Assembly (NCBI GenBank): GCA_902773445.1
Contig: CACYEU010000062.1
Span: 1-7,815, forward strand
Length of the DNA: 7,815 bases
Source of the DNA: an uncultured Lachnospiraceae bacterium
GTDB taxonomy: Bacteria; Bacillota; Clostridia; Lachnospirales; Lachnospiraceae
Reading direction: 5' to 3'
Made by a program: the position numbers and the translations under genes. Positions within the stretch are counted from its first letter, which is position 1, and each line of letters starts with the position of its first letter. The notes beneath the pieces were generated by a model. That model was not told the origin of the DNA. It saw nothing but the letters and a program-made list of their open reading frames with translations, and did not search any database. Shown in pieces: positions 1 through 6,332 of the stretch.

Positions 1-259
1 ACTTTTCAGGGTCCGTATCCGGAGCAAGATGGGGGAACAGGCCGGCGCGAAGCTGCCGGTAGCAATAGAGCCCCCAGCCTTCTTCCGGTTCCGGGAATCC
101 GCTGTCCGCATATTGTTTCCAAACGCTGACGATATCATCTGTGCTGAAGCGCCCTGCCGCGTCAGCCGTGTCAGCCAGCGCGCCGGCAGCTTTCTTCCTG
201 CTTTTCGCATCCGGAAAGACGCCGGCTAAAGACTTGTACAATAAACCGCTTAAATTCAT
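1..259 (-). CDS. Unrecognised protein, 5' part only (runs off the left edge)
   Basis: An open frame of 86 codons starts at the ATG at 257-259 and reaches the window edge without a stop. It begins MNLSGLLYKSLAG and later has the aromatic stretch GWGLYCYRQL. A ribosome binding site GGGAGAG sits 6 bases upstream (266-272), and a strong promoter (323-351) points into the gene, which supports a real start. The visible part has no signal peptide, no clear membrane helix and no motif I can tie to a family. It contains many alanines and mixed charges, consistent with a soluble, partly helical protein. It follows dnaJ in the same direction but is separated by a terminator, so it is probably not a routine member of the heat-shock operon. 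The function is unknown; the reading frame is fairly secure, the rest is not. Confidence 0.6.
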   Translation of the reverse strand, partial: MNLSGLLYKSLAGVFPDAKSRKKAAGALADTADAAGRFSTDDIVSVWKQYADSGFPEPEEGWGLYCYRQLRAGLFPHLAPDTDPEK

Positions 260-265
260 CCTGTG

Positions 266-272
266 CTCTCCC
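266..272 (-). promoter_or_regulatory. Ribosome binding site of the left-edge gene
   Basis: GGGAGAG on the minus strand, 6 bases before the ATG at 257-259. It supports that start. Its GGG can also pair with the upstream leader (see the alternative helix at 270-305). Confidence 0.6.
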
Positions 273-305
273 GTTAATTAAAAACCCCGGTCATAGTTAA
301 CCGGG
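270..305 (-). other. Alternative RNA helix competing with the terminator
   Basis: In the minus-strand transcript, bases 305-297 (CCCGGUUAA) can pair with 277-270 (UUAACGGG), giving 8 pairs with one bulged base. This helix uses the arm that otherwise builds the terminator, so the two folds exclude each other. It also covers part of the ribosome binding site of the left-edge gene. It is seen by eye only; no folding energy was computed, and a helix of this size could arise by chance. Confidence 0.3.
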
Positions 306-307
306 GT
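280..307 (-). terminator. Rho-independent terminator after dnaJ
   Basis: The arms at 285-291 and 300-306 form a perfect 7-bp stem (CCCCGGT/ACCGGGG), extendable by one A-T pair at 284/307, with an 8-base loop. On the minus strand the stem is followed by TTTTT and an A/T-rich stretch. It starts about 70 bases past the dnaJ stop, so it should end the hrcA-grpE-dnaK-dnaJ transcript. It also lies downstream of the promoter at 323-351, so transcripts for the left-edge gene must pass through it. On the plus strand the stem is followed by GTGTGATG rather than a T run, so it is directional. Confidence 0.8.
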
Positions 308-322
308 GTGATGTTTTATTAC

Positions 323-351
323 ATTATACGCTGACTGTATGACAATTGCAA
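323..351 (-). promoter_or_regulatory. Sigma-A-type promoter for the left-edge gene
   Basis: On the minus strand there is TTGCAA (346-351), a 17-base spacer, then a perfect TATAAT (323-328). Transcription would start near 316. It lies in the gap after the dnaJ stop codon and points at the gene starting at 259, giving that gene its own promoter independent of the heat-shock operon. Confidence 0.65.
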
Positions 352-374
352 TTTAATGCAGTTTCAGCGGAAAA

Positions 375-1490
375 TTATGATTCGTTCAGCGTGTTGCCTG
401 CCAGCTCATCGAATTTCCTGAGAGCCGCCTTCGCTTCCTTCGAGAGCTTGGTCGGCGTCTGGATCATCAGTGTGACATAGTGGTCGCCGCGCCTGCCGGG
501 ATTGTGCACATAGGGCACGCCTTTTCCGCGCAGTCTGACCTTCGTATCAGTCTTGGTTCCTGCCTTGACTTTGTAGAGCACATCGCCGTCGACAGTCTTG
601 ATCCTGATCTCGGATCCGAGTGCTGCCTGGGCAAATGAGATCGGAACGGTCGAGAAGATATTGACATCCTGCCGCTCGAACAGCGGATGCCGGCTCACGC
701 GCACCTCGACCAGCATGTCGCCGCGCGGGCCGCCGTTGCTGCCCGGTTCGCCTTTTCCGCGCAGGCGCACGACCTGGCCGTCATCGATGCCGGCCGGGAT
801 CGAAACCTGGATCGTCTTGCGTTTGGAGACATAGCCTGTGCCGTTGCAGTCAGTGCATTTATCGGTGATGATCTTGCCGGTGCCGCCGCACTTCGGGCAG
901 GTCTGGACATTCTGCATCATACCGAACAGCGAACGCTGCGAATAGACGACCTGGCCGCGTCCCTGACATTGCGGACAGGTAGTCGGGCTCGTGCCCGGCT
1001 TCGCGCCTGTTCCGCCGCAGGTCGGACACGGATCGGACATTGTGACATTCAGCTCTTTCTCACATCCTTTGATCGCCTCGTCAAATGTGATCCGGACAGT
1101 CTGGCGGATATGGCGTCCGCGCTGCGGTCCGGCCGCAGCCGCGCTGCTTCTTCGCGCGCCGCCGCCAAACAGATCGCCGAATATATCGCCGAACAGATCG
1201 GCAAAATCAGCGCCTTCAAAATCGAATCCGCCGAATCCGCCGCCACCGGCGCCTGCGTCGAATGCCGCATGTCCGAACTGGTCGTATTTCGCGCGCTTCT
1301 CCTTGTCGGAGAGCACAGCGTATGCCTCTGAAGCTTCTTTGAACTTAGCCTCAGCGTCAGCATCACCCGGGTTCATATCCGGGTGATACTTCTTCGCCAG
1401 TTCGCGATATGCTTTTTTCAGTGCGGCGTCGTCCGCATTGCGGTCGACGCCGAGCACTTCATAATAATCTCTCTTTGTTCCGGTTGCCAT
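375..1490 (-). CDS. dnaJ: Chaperone DnaJ (Hsp40 co-chaperone)
   Basis: DnaJ binds unfolded proteins in the cytoplasm, passes them to DnaK and stimulates its ATPase. The 371-residue protein has the full class I layout. The J domain is at about 7-70 with the DnaK-stimulating HPD at 36-38. A Gly/Phe-rich linker spans about 78-110 and includes repeated DIFGDLFGG-like units. Four zinc-binding CxxCxGxG repeats are at 155-162, 172-179, 198-205 and 212-219; all eight cysteines are present. The C-terminal substrate-binding domains follow. The ATG lies only 3 bases after the dnaK stop, and its ribosome site (AAGGAAG) is inside the last codons of dnaK, so translation is probably coupled. It is the last gene of the heat-shock operon; a terminator follows. 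Length is normal for the family and no key residue is missing. Confidence 0.98.
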   Translation of the reverse strand: MATGTKRDYYEVLGVDRNADDAALKKAYRELAKKYHPDMNPGDADAEAKFKEASEAYAVLSDKEKRAKYDQFGHAAFDAGAGGGGFGGFDFEGADFADLFGDIFGDLFGGGARRSSAAAAGPQRGRHIRQTVRITFDEAIKGCEKELNVTMSDPCPTCGGTGAKPGTSPTTCPQCQGRGQVVYSQRSLFGMMQNVQTCPKCGGTGKIITDKCTDCNGTGYVSKRKTIQVSIPAGIDDGQVVRLRGKGEPGSNGGPRGDMLVEVRVSRHPLFERQDVNIFSTVPISFAQAALGSEIRIKTVDGDVLYKVKAGTKTDTKVRLRGKGVPYVHNPGRRGDHYVTLMIQTPTKLSKEAKAALRKFDELAGNTLNES

Positions 1491-1493
1491 TGA

Positions 1494-3377
1494 TTAAACT
1501 TCCTTATATTCTCCGTCTACTACATCATCTGCGCCGTAGCCTTCCGGGCCGGCTGCATCCGGGCCTGCGCCCGCAGCACCGCCCATATCAGGACCTGCGC
1601 CCGCGGCACCTGCCTGAGCCTGCGCATAGACCTTTTCGGCCAGCTTCTGCGCACTCTGTGTCAGTTTCTCCTGCGCTGCCTTAAGCTCTGCGACATCACT
1701 CTCGGAAACTGTCTCCGGAGTCGACTTCGCAAGCACGTCCTTCAGTGCCTGGATATCAGCTTCGATCGCGCTCTTGTCGGCCGGATCAAGCTGCTCGCCG
1801 ACATCCTTGAGCATCTTCTCGGTCTGGAAGACCATCGCGTCAGCGTTGTTGCGCGTCTCGACAGCCTCTTTGCGCTTGTTGTCTTCAGCTTCAAACTGAG
1901 CCGCTTCCTTGACAGCCTTCTCGATATCTTCGTCGGACATGTTGGATCCGCCTGTGATCGTGATATGCTGCTCTTTCTTTGTTCCGAGATCCTGTGCGGA
2001 TACGTTGACGATACCGTTCGCGTCGATGTCAAATGTGACTTCGATCTGCGGTACTCCGCGCGGAGCCGGAAGGATTCCGTCGAGTGTGAATTTGCCGAGC
2101 GACTTGTTGTCGCGCGCGAATTTACGCTCACCCTGAAGGACATTGATCTCAACGCCCGGCTGATTGTCGGCCGCGGTCGAGAAGATCTGGCTCTTCTTGG
2201 TCGGGATCGTCGTATTGCGCTCGATCAGCGGAGTCGCGATACCGCCCATCGTCTCGATCGACAGTGTCAGCGGAGTGACATCGAGAAGAAGGACATCGCC
2301 TGCACCGGCGTCGCCGGCGAGCTTGCCGCCCTGGATCGATGCGCCGAGTGCGACGCACTCATCGGGATTCAATGTCTTCGACGGCTCTTTGCCTGTCAGC
2401 ATCTTAACTTTCTCCTGTACAGCCGGCACACGTGTCGATCCGCCGACAAGCAGGACCTGACCGAGTTCGGCTGCGGTGATGCCCGCATCGGAGAGAGCCC
2501 GTTTGACAGGCTCAGCAGTCATCTCAACGAGATCAGCGGTCAGCTCATCGAACTTCGCGCGTGTCAGTGTCATATCAAAATGCTTCGGGCCTTCGTTGGT
2601 CGCGGTGATGAACGGCAGATTGATATTGGTCGTCATCGCTGTCGACAGTTCTTTCTTAGCCTTCTCGGCCGCTTCCTTCAGTCTCTGCAGAGCCATCTTG
2701 TCGCCTGAGAGATCGACGCCTTCCTTTGCCTTGAAATCAGCGAGCATATACTCGGTGATCTTCTCGTCAAAGTCATCGCCGCCGAGGCGGTTGTTGCCGG
2801 CTGTCGAAAGGACTTCGATGACGCCTTCGCCGATGTCGATGATCGATACGTCAAATGTACCGCCGCCGAGGTCATAGACCATGATCTTCTGTTCTTTTTC
2901 GTTGTCCAGTCCGTACGCAAGCGCTGCGGCTGTCGGCTCATTGATGATACGCTCGACCTCAAGGCCTGCGATCTTGCCGGCATCCTTGGTTGCCTGGCGC
3001 TGCGCGTCGTTGAAGTAAGCCGGAACCGTGATGACAGCCTTGGTCACTTTCTCGCCGAGATAGCTTTCGGCATCGTTCTTCAGCTTCTGAAGGATCATCG
3101 CGGAGATCTCCTGCGGTGAATACTTCTTGCCGTTGATCGTGACTTTTTCGTCGCTGCCCATCTTTCTCTTGATCGAAGAAATCGTATTCTCAGCGTTTGT
3201 CACGGCCTGGCGCTTTGCAGGCTCGCCGATCAGTCGCTCACCGTTCTTGGTGAATGCGACGACTGACGGTGTTGTACGGATACCCTCTGTGTTCGTGATG
3301 ACTGTCGGCTGTCCGCCTTCCATCACGGCAACACAACTGTTTGTTGTCCCCAAATCAATTCCAATAATCTTGCTCAT
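1494..3377 (-). CDS. dnaK: Chaperone DnaK (Hsp70)
   Basis: DnaK is the cytoplasmic ATP-driven Hsp70 that binds exposed hydrophobic peptides and refolds or holds proteins, working with DnaJ and GrpE. The 627-residue protein is complete. The ATPase domain is at about 1-360, with phosphate loop 1 (GIDLGTTNSCVAV, 6-18), phosphate loop 2 (VYDLGGGTFDVSI, 167-179) and the adenosine motif (LLVGGSTRVP, 309-318). The interdomain linker DVLLLDVTPL is at 361-370, followed by the beta-sandwich substrate domain and a helical lid to about 585. The Gly/Ala/Pro-rich tail ends in DGEYKEV. The segment after GEPAKRQAVTNAENTI is short, the Gram-positive form lacking the Gram-negative insertion. The ATG has AGGAGG 8 bases upstream (3386-3391). 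It lies 44 bases after grpE and 3 bases before dnaJ, all under the CIRCE-controlled promoter. Confidence 0.99.
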   Translation of the reverse strand: MSKIIGIDLGTTNSCVAVMEGGQPTVITNTEGIRTTPSVVAFTKNGERLIGEPAKRQAVTNAENTISSIKRKMGSDEKVTINGKKYSPQEISAMILQKLKNDAESYLGEKVTKAVITVPAYFNDAQRQATKDAGKIAGLEVERIINEPTAAALAYGLDNEKEQKIMVYDLGGGTFDVSIIDIGEGVIEVLSTAGNNRLGGDDFDEKITEYMLADFKAKEGVDLSGDKMALQRLKEAAEKAKKELSTAMTTNINLPFITATNEGPKHFDMTLTRAKFDELTADLVEMTAEPVKRALSDAGITAAELGQVLLVGGSTRVPAVQEKVKMLTGKEPSKTLNPDECVALGASIQGGKLAGDAGAGDVLLLDVTPLTLSIETMGGIATPLIERNTTIPTKKSQIFSTAADNQPGVEINVLQGERKFARDNKSLGKFTLDGILPAPRGVPQIEVTFDIDANGIVNVSAQDLGTKKEQHITITGGSNMSDEDIEKAVKEAAQFEAEDNKRKEAVETRNNADAMVFQTEKMLKDVGEQLDPADKSAIEADIQALKDVLAKSTPETVSESDVAELKAAQEKLTQSAQKLAEKVYAQAQAGAAGAGPDMGGAAGAGPDAAGPEGYGADDVVDGEYKEV

Positions 3378-3421
3378 TGTCTCTTCCTCCTGTAGGTTAT
3401 ATTCAGTGTTGTTTTTACGTT

Positions 3422-4192
3422 TTAATTGGCCACTTTGACCATGCTGTGTCTGATCACATCATCGTGATACAGATATCCTTTTTGAAATTCTGCGACGACC
3501 TCATTCTCACCTGCCTCTTCGTTTTCCTCGTGCATGACTGCATTGTGGAAATTCGGGTCAAACGGTTTGCCGACCGCTTCGATCGGCTTGACGCCGAGTT
3601 TTTCGAGCGTCTCGGTCATCTGCTTGTAGACCATCTGCATACCCTGTACAAATGCGTCGTCTTTGTCTTCTTCTTCGATCGCTTCAAGTCCGCGCTCAAA
3701 ATTGTCGAGAATATTCAGCATCTGCTCGAGCACATCTTTCGCGCCCATCGCGTACATCATCGATTTCTCTTTTTCAGTGCGCTTGCGGAAGTTGTCAAAC
3801 TCTGCGATCTGGCGTTTGTATTTGTCCTGAAGCTCGCGGATCTGCTCATCTTTCTTATCATCCTTGCGGCGCTGACGGCGGCTGCGCTTGTCTTTCTTAT
3901 CATCAGCGTCATCTGCCGGCTCATCTGCGTCTTCTTCGGACGCTTCTTCCGGATCGGCGTCATCTTCATCTTCCTGTGCTTCCTCCTCTTCGGTTTCCGC
4001 ACTCTCATCCGATTCCGGTTCTTCGGTTTTGGCAGCCCCGGCCTCTTCGGTCTCAGCAGTTTCCGTCTCTTCAGTATCTGCTGCTTCTTCGGCTGCTTCT
4101 TCCGCTTTCTTTGCTTCAGCTTCTTCTTTCTTTATCTCATCTGCGCCTTCAATATGAATCATTTCGTCTTGTTCCTTTTTCTTTCTTCCCAC
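3422..4192 (-). CDS. grpE: Nucleotide exchange factor GrpE with long acidic N-terminal extension
   Basis: GrpE is a dimeric cytoplasmic factor that releases ADP from DnaK. The conserved part is residues about 113-256: a long helix (QIRELQDKYKRQIAEFDNFR, then KRTEKEK) followed by the beta-wing domain with GKPFDPNFHNAVMHEE and the end VIRHSMVKVAN. At 256 residues it is longer than the usual 180-210. The excess is residues 22-98, where I count 41 Asp/Glu in 77 residues, followed by a basic patch at about 99-115 (KKDKRSRRQRRK). I chose the GTG at 4190-4192 because AGAGGGTGA lies 6 bases upstream. An ATG 10 codons further in (4160-4162, weaker AAGGA site) is possible and would give 246 residues. 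It is the second gene of the operon, 27 bases after hrcA. The identity is certain; the exact start is less so. Confidence 0.97.
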   Translation of the reverse strand: MGRKKKEQDEMIHIEGADEIKKEEAEAKKAEEAAEEAADTEETETAETEEAGAAKTEEPESDESAETEEEEAQEDEDDADPEEASEEDADEPADDADDKKDKRSRRQRRKDDKKDEQIRELQDKYKRQIAEFDNFRKRTEKEKSMMYAMGAKDVLEQMLNILDNFERGLEAIEEEDKDDAFVQGMQMVYKQMTETLEKLGVKPIEAVGKPFDPNFHNAVMHEENEEAGENEVVAEFQKGYLYHDDVIRHSMVKVAN

Positions 4193-4198
4193 TTGAAC

Positions 4199-4207
4199 TC
4201 ACCCTCT
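4199..4207 (-). promoter_or_regulatory. Ribosome binding site supporting the GTG start of grpE
   Basis: AGAGGGTGA on the minus strand, 6 bases upstream of the GTG at 4190-4192, in the short hrcA-grpE gap. It is the best Shine-Dalgarno match near either candidate start and is the reason for choosing GTG. Confidence 0.6.
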
Positions 4208-4219
4208 TTATCTCAAATC

Positions 4220-5293
4220 CTAATTGTTTGATTTGAAAATGTTATCAAGCTCTGATTTCAGTTTTGTCAGTGACTTCAGTACATGCTCGTAATCCATTCG
4301 CTTCGGTCCGAGGATACCGATCGTACCCTGCATGCCTTCGCCAAGCTCATAGGTTGCCGTCACGAGCGAACAATCCTTCATGCCTGTTCCCGGCGTCTCC
4401 TGACCGATATAGACCTGAATGCCTTTGTTGTTCTCGTCGGCCATCGTCTGTGTGACGATCTCCTGCAGCTGTTTCTTCTCCTCGAGCGTCTGGATGATCT
4501 CCTGCGCGTTCTCGCCGGCTGCCAGCTCGGGATACTTGAAAATGTTTGCGCCGCCGCTTGTGTAGATCTCCATGTCGCTCGTATCGATTTCCATGACGCT
4601 CGCGACCGCGTTCAGCACATCAGTGATCACTTCGCTGTGAATACCGGCTTCCTCACGGAGTTTAGCGATCATTCCGAGATTGATCTGCTCGATCGGCATG
4701 CCGTTCAGGTTTGTGTTCAGCAGCATGTTGAGCTTCAGCAGCGTCTCGTCTGAGATCTCTTCTTCAACCGGGATCACCTTGTTGCGGATCACATTTCCTC
4801 CGAGGACAATGACCGCGACCAGGTGCTCCGGATCGATCCTGGACAGCTGGATGAACTTCAGACGGTTCTGATTGTGCATCGGCGAAGTGATCATCGTCGC
4901 GTAATTCGTATTGTCCGCGAGAAGTCTTGCCGCCTGCTGCAGAACCCGGTCAAGCCGCTCTCCCTTTTCAAGAATCGACTCCTTGAGTTCCTCGACCTCG
5001 ATCAGCTTATCTCTCATCAGCATATCGACATAGAAACGATAACCTTTGTCGGTCGGGATACGTCCGGCTGAAGTGTGCGGCTGCACGATATAGCCGAGGT
5101 CGACCAGATCGCTCATCTCATTGCGGATCGTTGCTGAACTCAAGTTGAGGTCCGTCTTCTTGGAGATCGTCCGCGATCCGACCGGTTCGCCGGTCTCAAG
5201 ATAATCCTTGATGATCGCGTAGAGGATCTTGGTCTTTCGCTCAGACAGTTCACTGAGAACTTGTGTCGTCGGTTCAGTTTTCTCTTTTCCCAT
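4220..5293 (-). CDS. hrcA: Heat-inducible transcription repressor HrcA
   Basis: HrcA binds CIRCE operators and represses chaperone genes; it is known to depend on GroEL for folding, so stress lifts repression. The 357-residue protein has the family pattern. An N-terminal winged helix-turn-helix lies at about 17-85 (EPVGSRTISKKTDLNLSSAT, then IRNEMSDLVDLGYI and HTSAGRIPTDKGYRFYVD). A GAF-like central and C-terminal region ends with GILGPKRMDYEHVLKSL. It is the first gene of the operon, 67 bases downstream of the CIRCE element it should bind, so it represses itself together with grpE, dnaK and dnaJ. The ATG at 5291-5293 is the only sensible start: an in-frame stop lies just upstream and the next possible starts fall inside the DNA-binding domain. 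Its ribosome site is poor: GGAG is only 2 bases from the ATG and AAGAAGG is 13 bases away. Confidence 0.98.
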   Translation of the reverse strand: MGKEKTEPTTQVLSELSERKTKILYAIIKDYLETGEPVGSRTISKKTDLNLSSATIRNEMSDLVDLGYIVQPHTSAGRIPTDKGYRFYVDMLMRDKLIEVEELKESILEKGERLDRVLQQAARLLADNTNYATMITSPMHNQNRLKFIQLSRIDPEHLVAVIVLGGNVIRNKVIPVEEEISDETLLKLNMLLNTNLNGMPIEQINLGMIAKLREEAGIHSEVITDVLNAVASVMEIDTSDMEIYTSGGANIFKYPELAAGENAQEIIQTLEEKKQLQEIVTQTMADENNKGIQVYIGQETPGTGMKDCSLVTATYELGEGMQGTIGILGPKRMDYEHVLKSLTKLKSELDNIFKSNN

Positions 5294-5324
5294 ATCTCCA
5301 GGCTCGCCTTCTTAAGTATCAGTC

Positions 5325-5340
5325 CGGTGTCGTCACACCG
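5325..5340 (-). other. Hairpin in the hrcA leader
   Basis: A perfect 6-bp stem (5325-5330 with 5335-5340, CGGTGT/ACACCG) closes a 4-base loop. It lies between CIRCE and the hrcA ribosome site. No T run follows on either strand, so it is not a terminator. It might affect mRNA stability or translation; this is inference. Confidence 0.4.
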
Positions 5341-5359
5341 TCTGTGTTTTTCGGTTCTG

Positions 5360-5386
5360 TTAGCACTCAAATATGCCGAGTGCTAA
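5360..5386 (-). promoter_or_regulatory. CIRCE operator (HrcA binding site)
   Basis: TTAGCACTC (5360-5368), a 9-base spacer, then GAGTGCTAA (5378-5386): an exact match to the CIRCE consensus, with perfect 9-bp arms. It starts about 5 bases after the predicted transcription start of the heat-shock operon, the usual place for HrcA to block transcription. It will also be present as a hairpin at the 5' end of the mRNA. I see no second copy in the window. Confidence 0.98.
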
Positions 5387-5398
5387 TACCCTATCTAT

Positions 5399-5427
5399 AA
5401 GATACCCCTCCCCCGCATATTTGTCAA
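5399..5427 (-). promoter_or_regulatory. Sigma-A-type promoter of the hrcA-grpE-dnaK-dnaJ operon
   Basis: On the minus strand there is a perfect TTGACA (5422-5427), a 17-base spacer, and TATCTT (5399-5404, four of six matches). The predicted start is near 5392, giving a leader of about 99 bases. The CIRCE element directly follows. The spacer holds an unusual run of five and four guanines (5405-5414). A vegetative-type promoter plus CIRCE is the classic class I heat-shock arrangement. Confidence 0.8.
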
Positions 5428-5462
5428 CATGGATTTCATAAACTTTTTGTGTATTTTTACAT

Positions 5463-5500
5463 AAAAAAGCAGCCCGCCGGATTTCTCCGCGCAGGCTGCT
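5463..5500 (-). terminator. Rho-independent terminator after the ABC permease gene
   Basis: AGCAGCC (5468-5474) pairs with GGCTGCT (5494-5500). Inside, CGGA (5478-5481) pairs with TCCG (5486-5489) around a TTTC loop, with a small internal mismatch between the two stems. On the minus strand a run of six T (5463-5468) follows. It begins 28 bases past the permease stop codon and would insulate the ABC operon from the heat-shock promoter about 35 bases further on. Confidence 0.8.
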
Positions 5501-5528
5501 GCTAATGCTGCTGAAACATCGTTATGCT

Positions 5529-6332
5529 TTACTCTAAATTCAGTCTTCTGTCGGTAAAATACCACGCGAGGACCCAGTAGATCACGATCTGTACCGCGAT
5601 GATCGCCAGTACAACGATCTGCAGACGCCAGTTGGTGAAACCGTTTACATCGGCCGGTGAATTCCACATCAGGTGTTCGACACCGTTCTTGAGAAAATCG
5701 ACCGATGAGATAACTGAAGCAATGATCGTCTCAACGATCTTGATCCCGACATAGGCCAGGACACTCCCGAGAAGGCGGTGTCCGCTCCACTGGCTTCCGA
5801 TCGCAACCGCAGCATAGACCCGCACGATGACTGTGACAAGCACAAGGATCATGATCGCGATCCAAAAGATCACATGGCCGATATTCGGACTGATGATCTC
5901 TTTATAGAACATATGCAGCGCCTGTTTGAACTCAATGTAGTCAGTCCCGTTGAACGCCACGATGCTGACCATGGCGACAGCTGCGAATCCGACGATCGTG
6001 CCGAAGGCAGTCCAGATCATAGCCGACAGAGTCTTAGAGACCATCAGCGTGCTGCTTCTGACCGGCAGCGAGAACATGAAATAACCTTCCCTTCCGAGCA
6101 GGTTGCCGTAATACCGGTTGATCGCCAGCAGCGTCGTCACAACGACGACCGATAACAGCAGTATAATGTAAAGGAGCACGGCGAAGACAAAGAATACATT
6201 CTGTGTTGTCCATTCCGGCAAAAACTTCAGGCTCAATCCGAGGATGGCGGCCAGTGCCAGCAGCGCGATGTAGATCGGCACCAGAATTCGCCCGTATGCT
6301 TTCATTTCATAAGCGATCAATTTCCTTAACAT
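5529..6332 (-). CDS. ABC transporter permease, ABC-2-like (ytr-type module)
   Basis: This is the membrane half of the transporter whose ATPase is encoded just upstream. The 267-residue protein has about six hydrophobic segments: roughly 15-36, 46-70, 104-127, 152-178, 187-209 and 237-259. Between the second and third lies NRYYGNLLGREGYFMFSLPV, which resembles the cytoplasmic segment seen in Firmicutes ABC-2-type permeases. The C-terminus DRRLNLE also fits that group. There is no substrate-binding protein gene nearby, which fits an exporter or a membrane-stress module rather than an importer. The ATG (6330-6332) overlaps the ATPase stop by 7 bases. A strong ribosome site GGGAGGTG (6338-6345) lies inside the end of the ATPase gene, so translation is likely coupled. 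The substrate is unknown. The terminator at 5463-5500 ends the operon. Confidence 0.88.
   Translation of the reverse strand: MLRKLIAYEMKAYGRILVPIYIALLALAAILGLSLKFLPEWTTQNVFFVFAVLLYIILLLSVVVVTTLLAINRYYGNLLGREGYFMFSLPVRSSTLMVSKTLSAMIWTAFGTIVGFAAVAMVSIVAFNGTDYIEFKQALHMFYKEIISPNIGHVIFWIAIMILVLVTVIVRVYAAVAIGSQWSGHRLLGSVLAYVGIKIVETIIASVISSVDFLKNGVEHLMWNSPADVNGFTNWRLQIVVLAIIAVQIVIYWVLAWYFTDRRLNLE

Noticed and set aside
687..1331. Plus-strand open frame of 214 codons opposite dnaJ
   Set aside because: It is Ala/Arg-rich in the way expected from the opposite strand of a G+C-rich gene. The dnaJ frame explains the region fully.
1965..2708. Plus-strand open frame of 247 codons opposite dnaK
   Set aside because: It is a shadow of the highly conserved dnaK coding sequence, with no recognisable motif and no ribosome site.
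3378..3421. Possible internal promoter in the grpE-dnaK gap
   Set aside because: A TATAAC-like -10 is present on the minus strand, but the sequence 17 bases upstream (TAAAAC) is a poor -35. The gap is better explained as a spacer with the dnaK ribosome site.
3377..4231. Long plus-strand open frame (284 codons) opposite grpE
   Set aside because: It is the mirror of the acidic GrpE gene: GAA/GAG codons read as TTC/CTC on the other strand, giving an artificial Phe/Leu-rich protein. It has no ribosome site, and GrpE in the opposite frame is unmistakable.
5140..5370. Minus-strand frame of 76 codons overlapping the hrcA start and leader
   Set aside because: It runs through the hrcA helix-turn-helix in another frame and through the leader hairpin. 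It has no convincing ribosome site or protein character.
5468..5515. Repeated GCTGCTG-like units near the ABC operon terminator, considered as a repeat element
   Set aside because: The units are the terminator arm plus a few chance trinucleotide copies. There is no regular period or spacer pattern.
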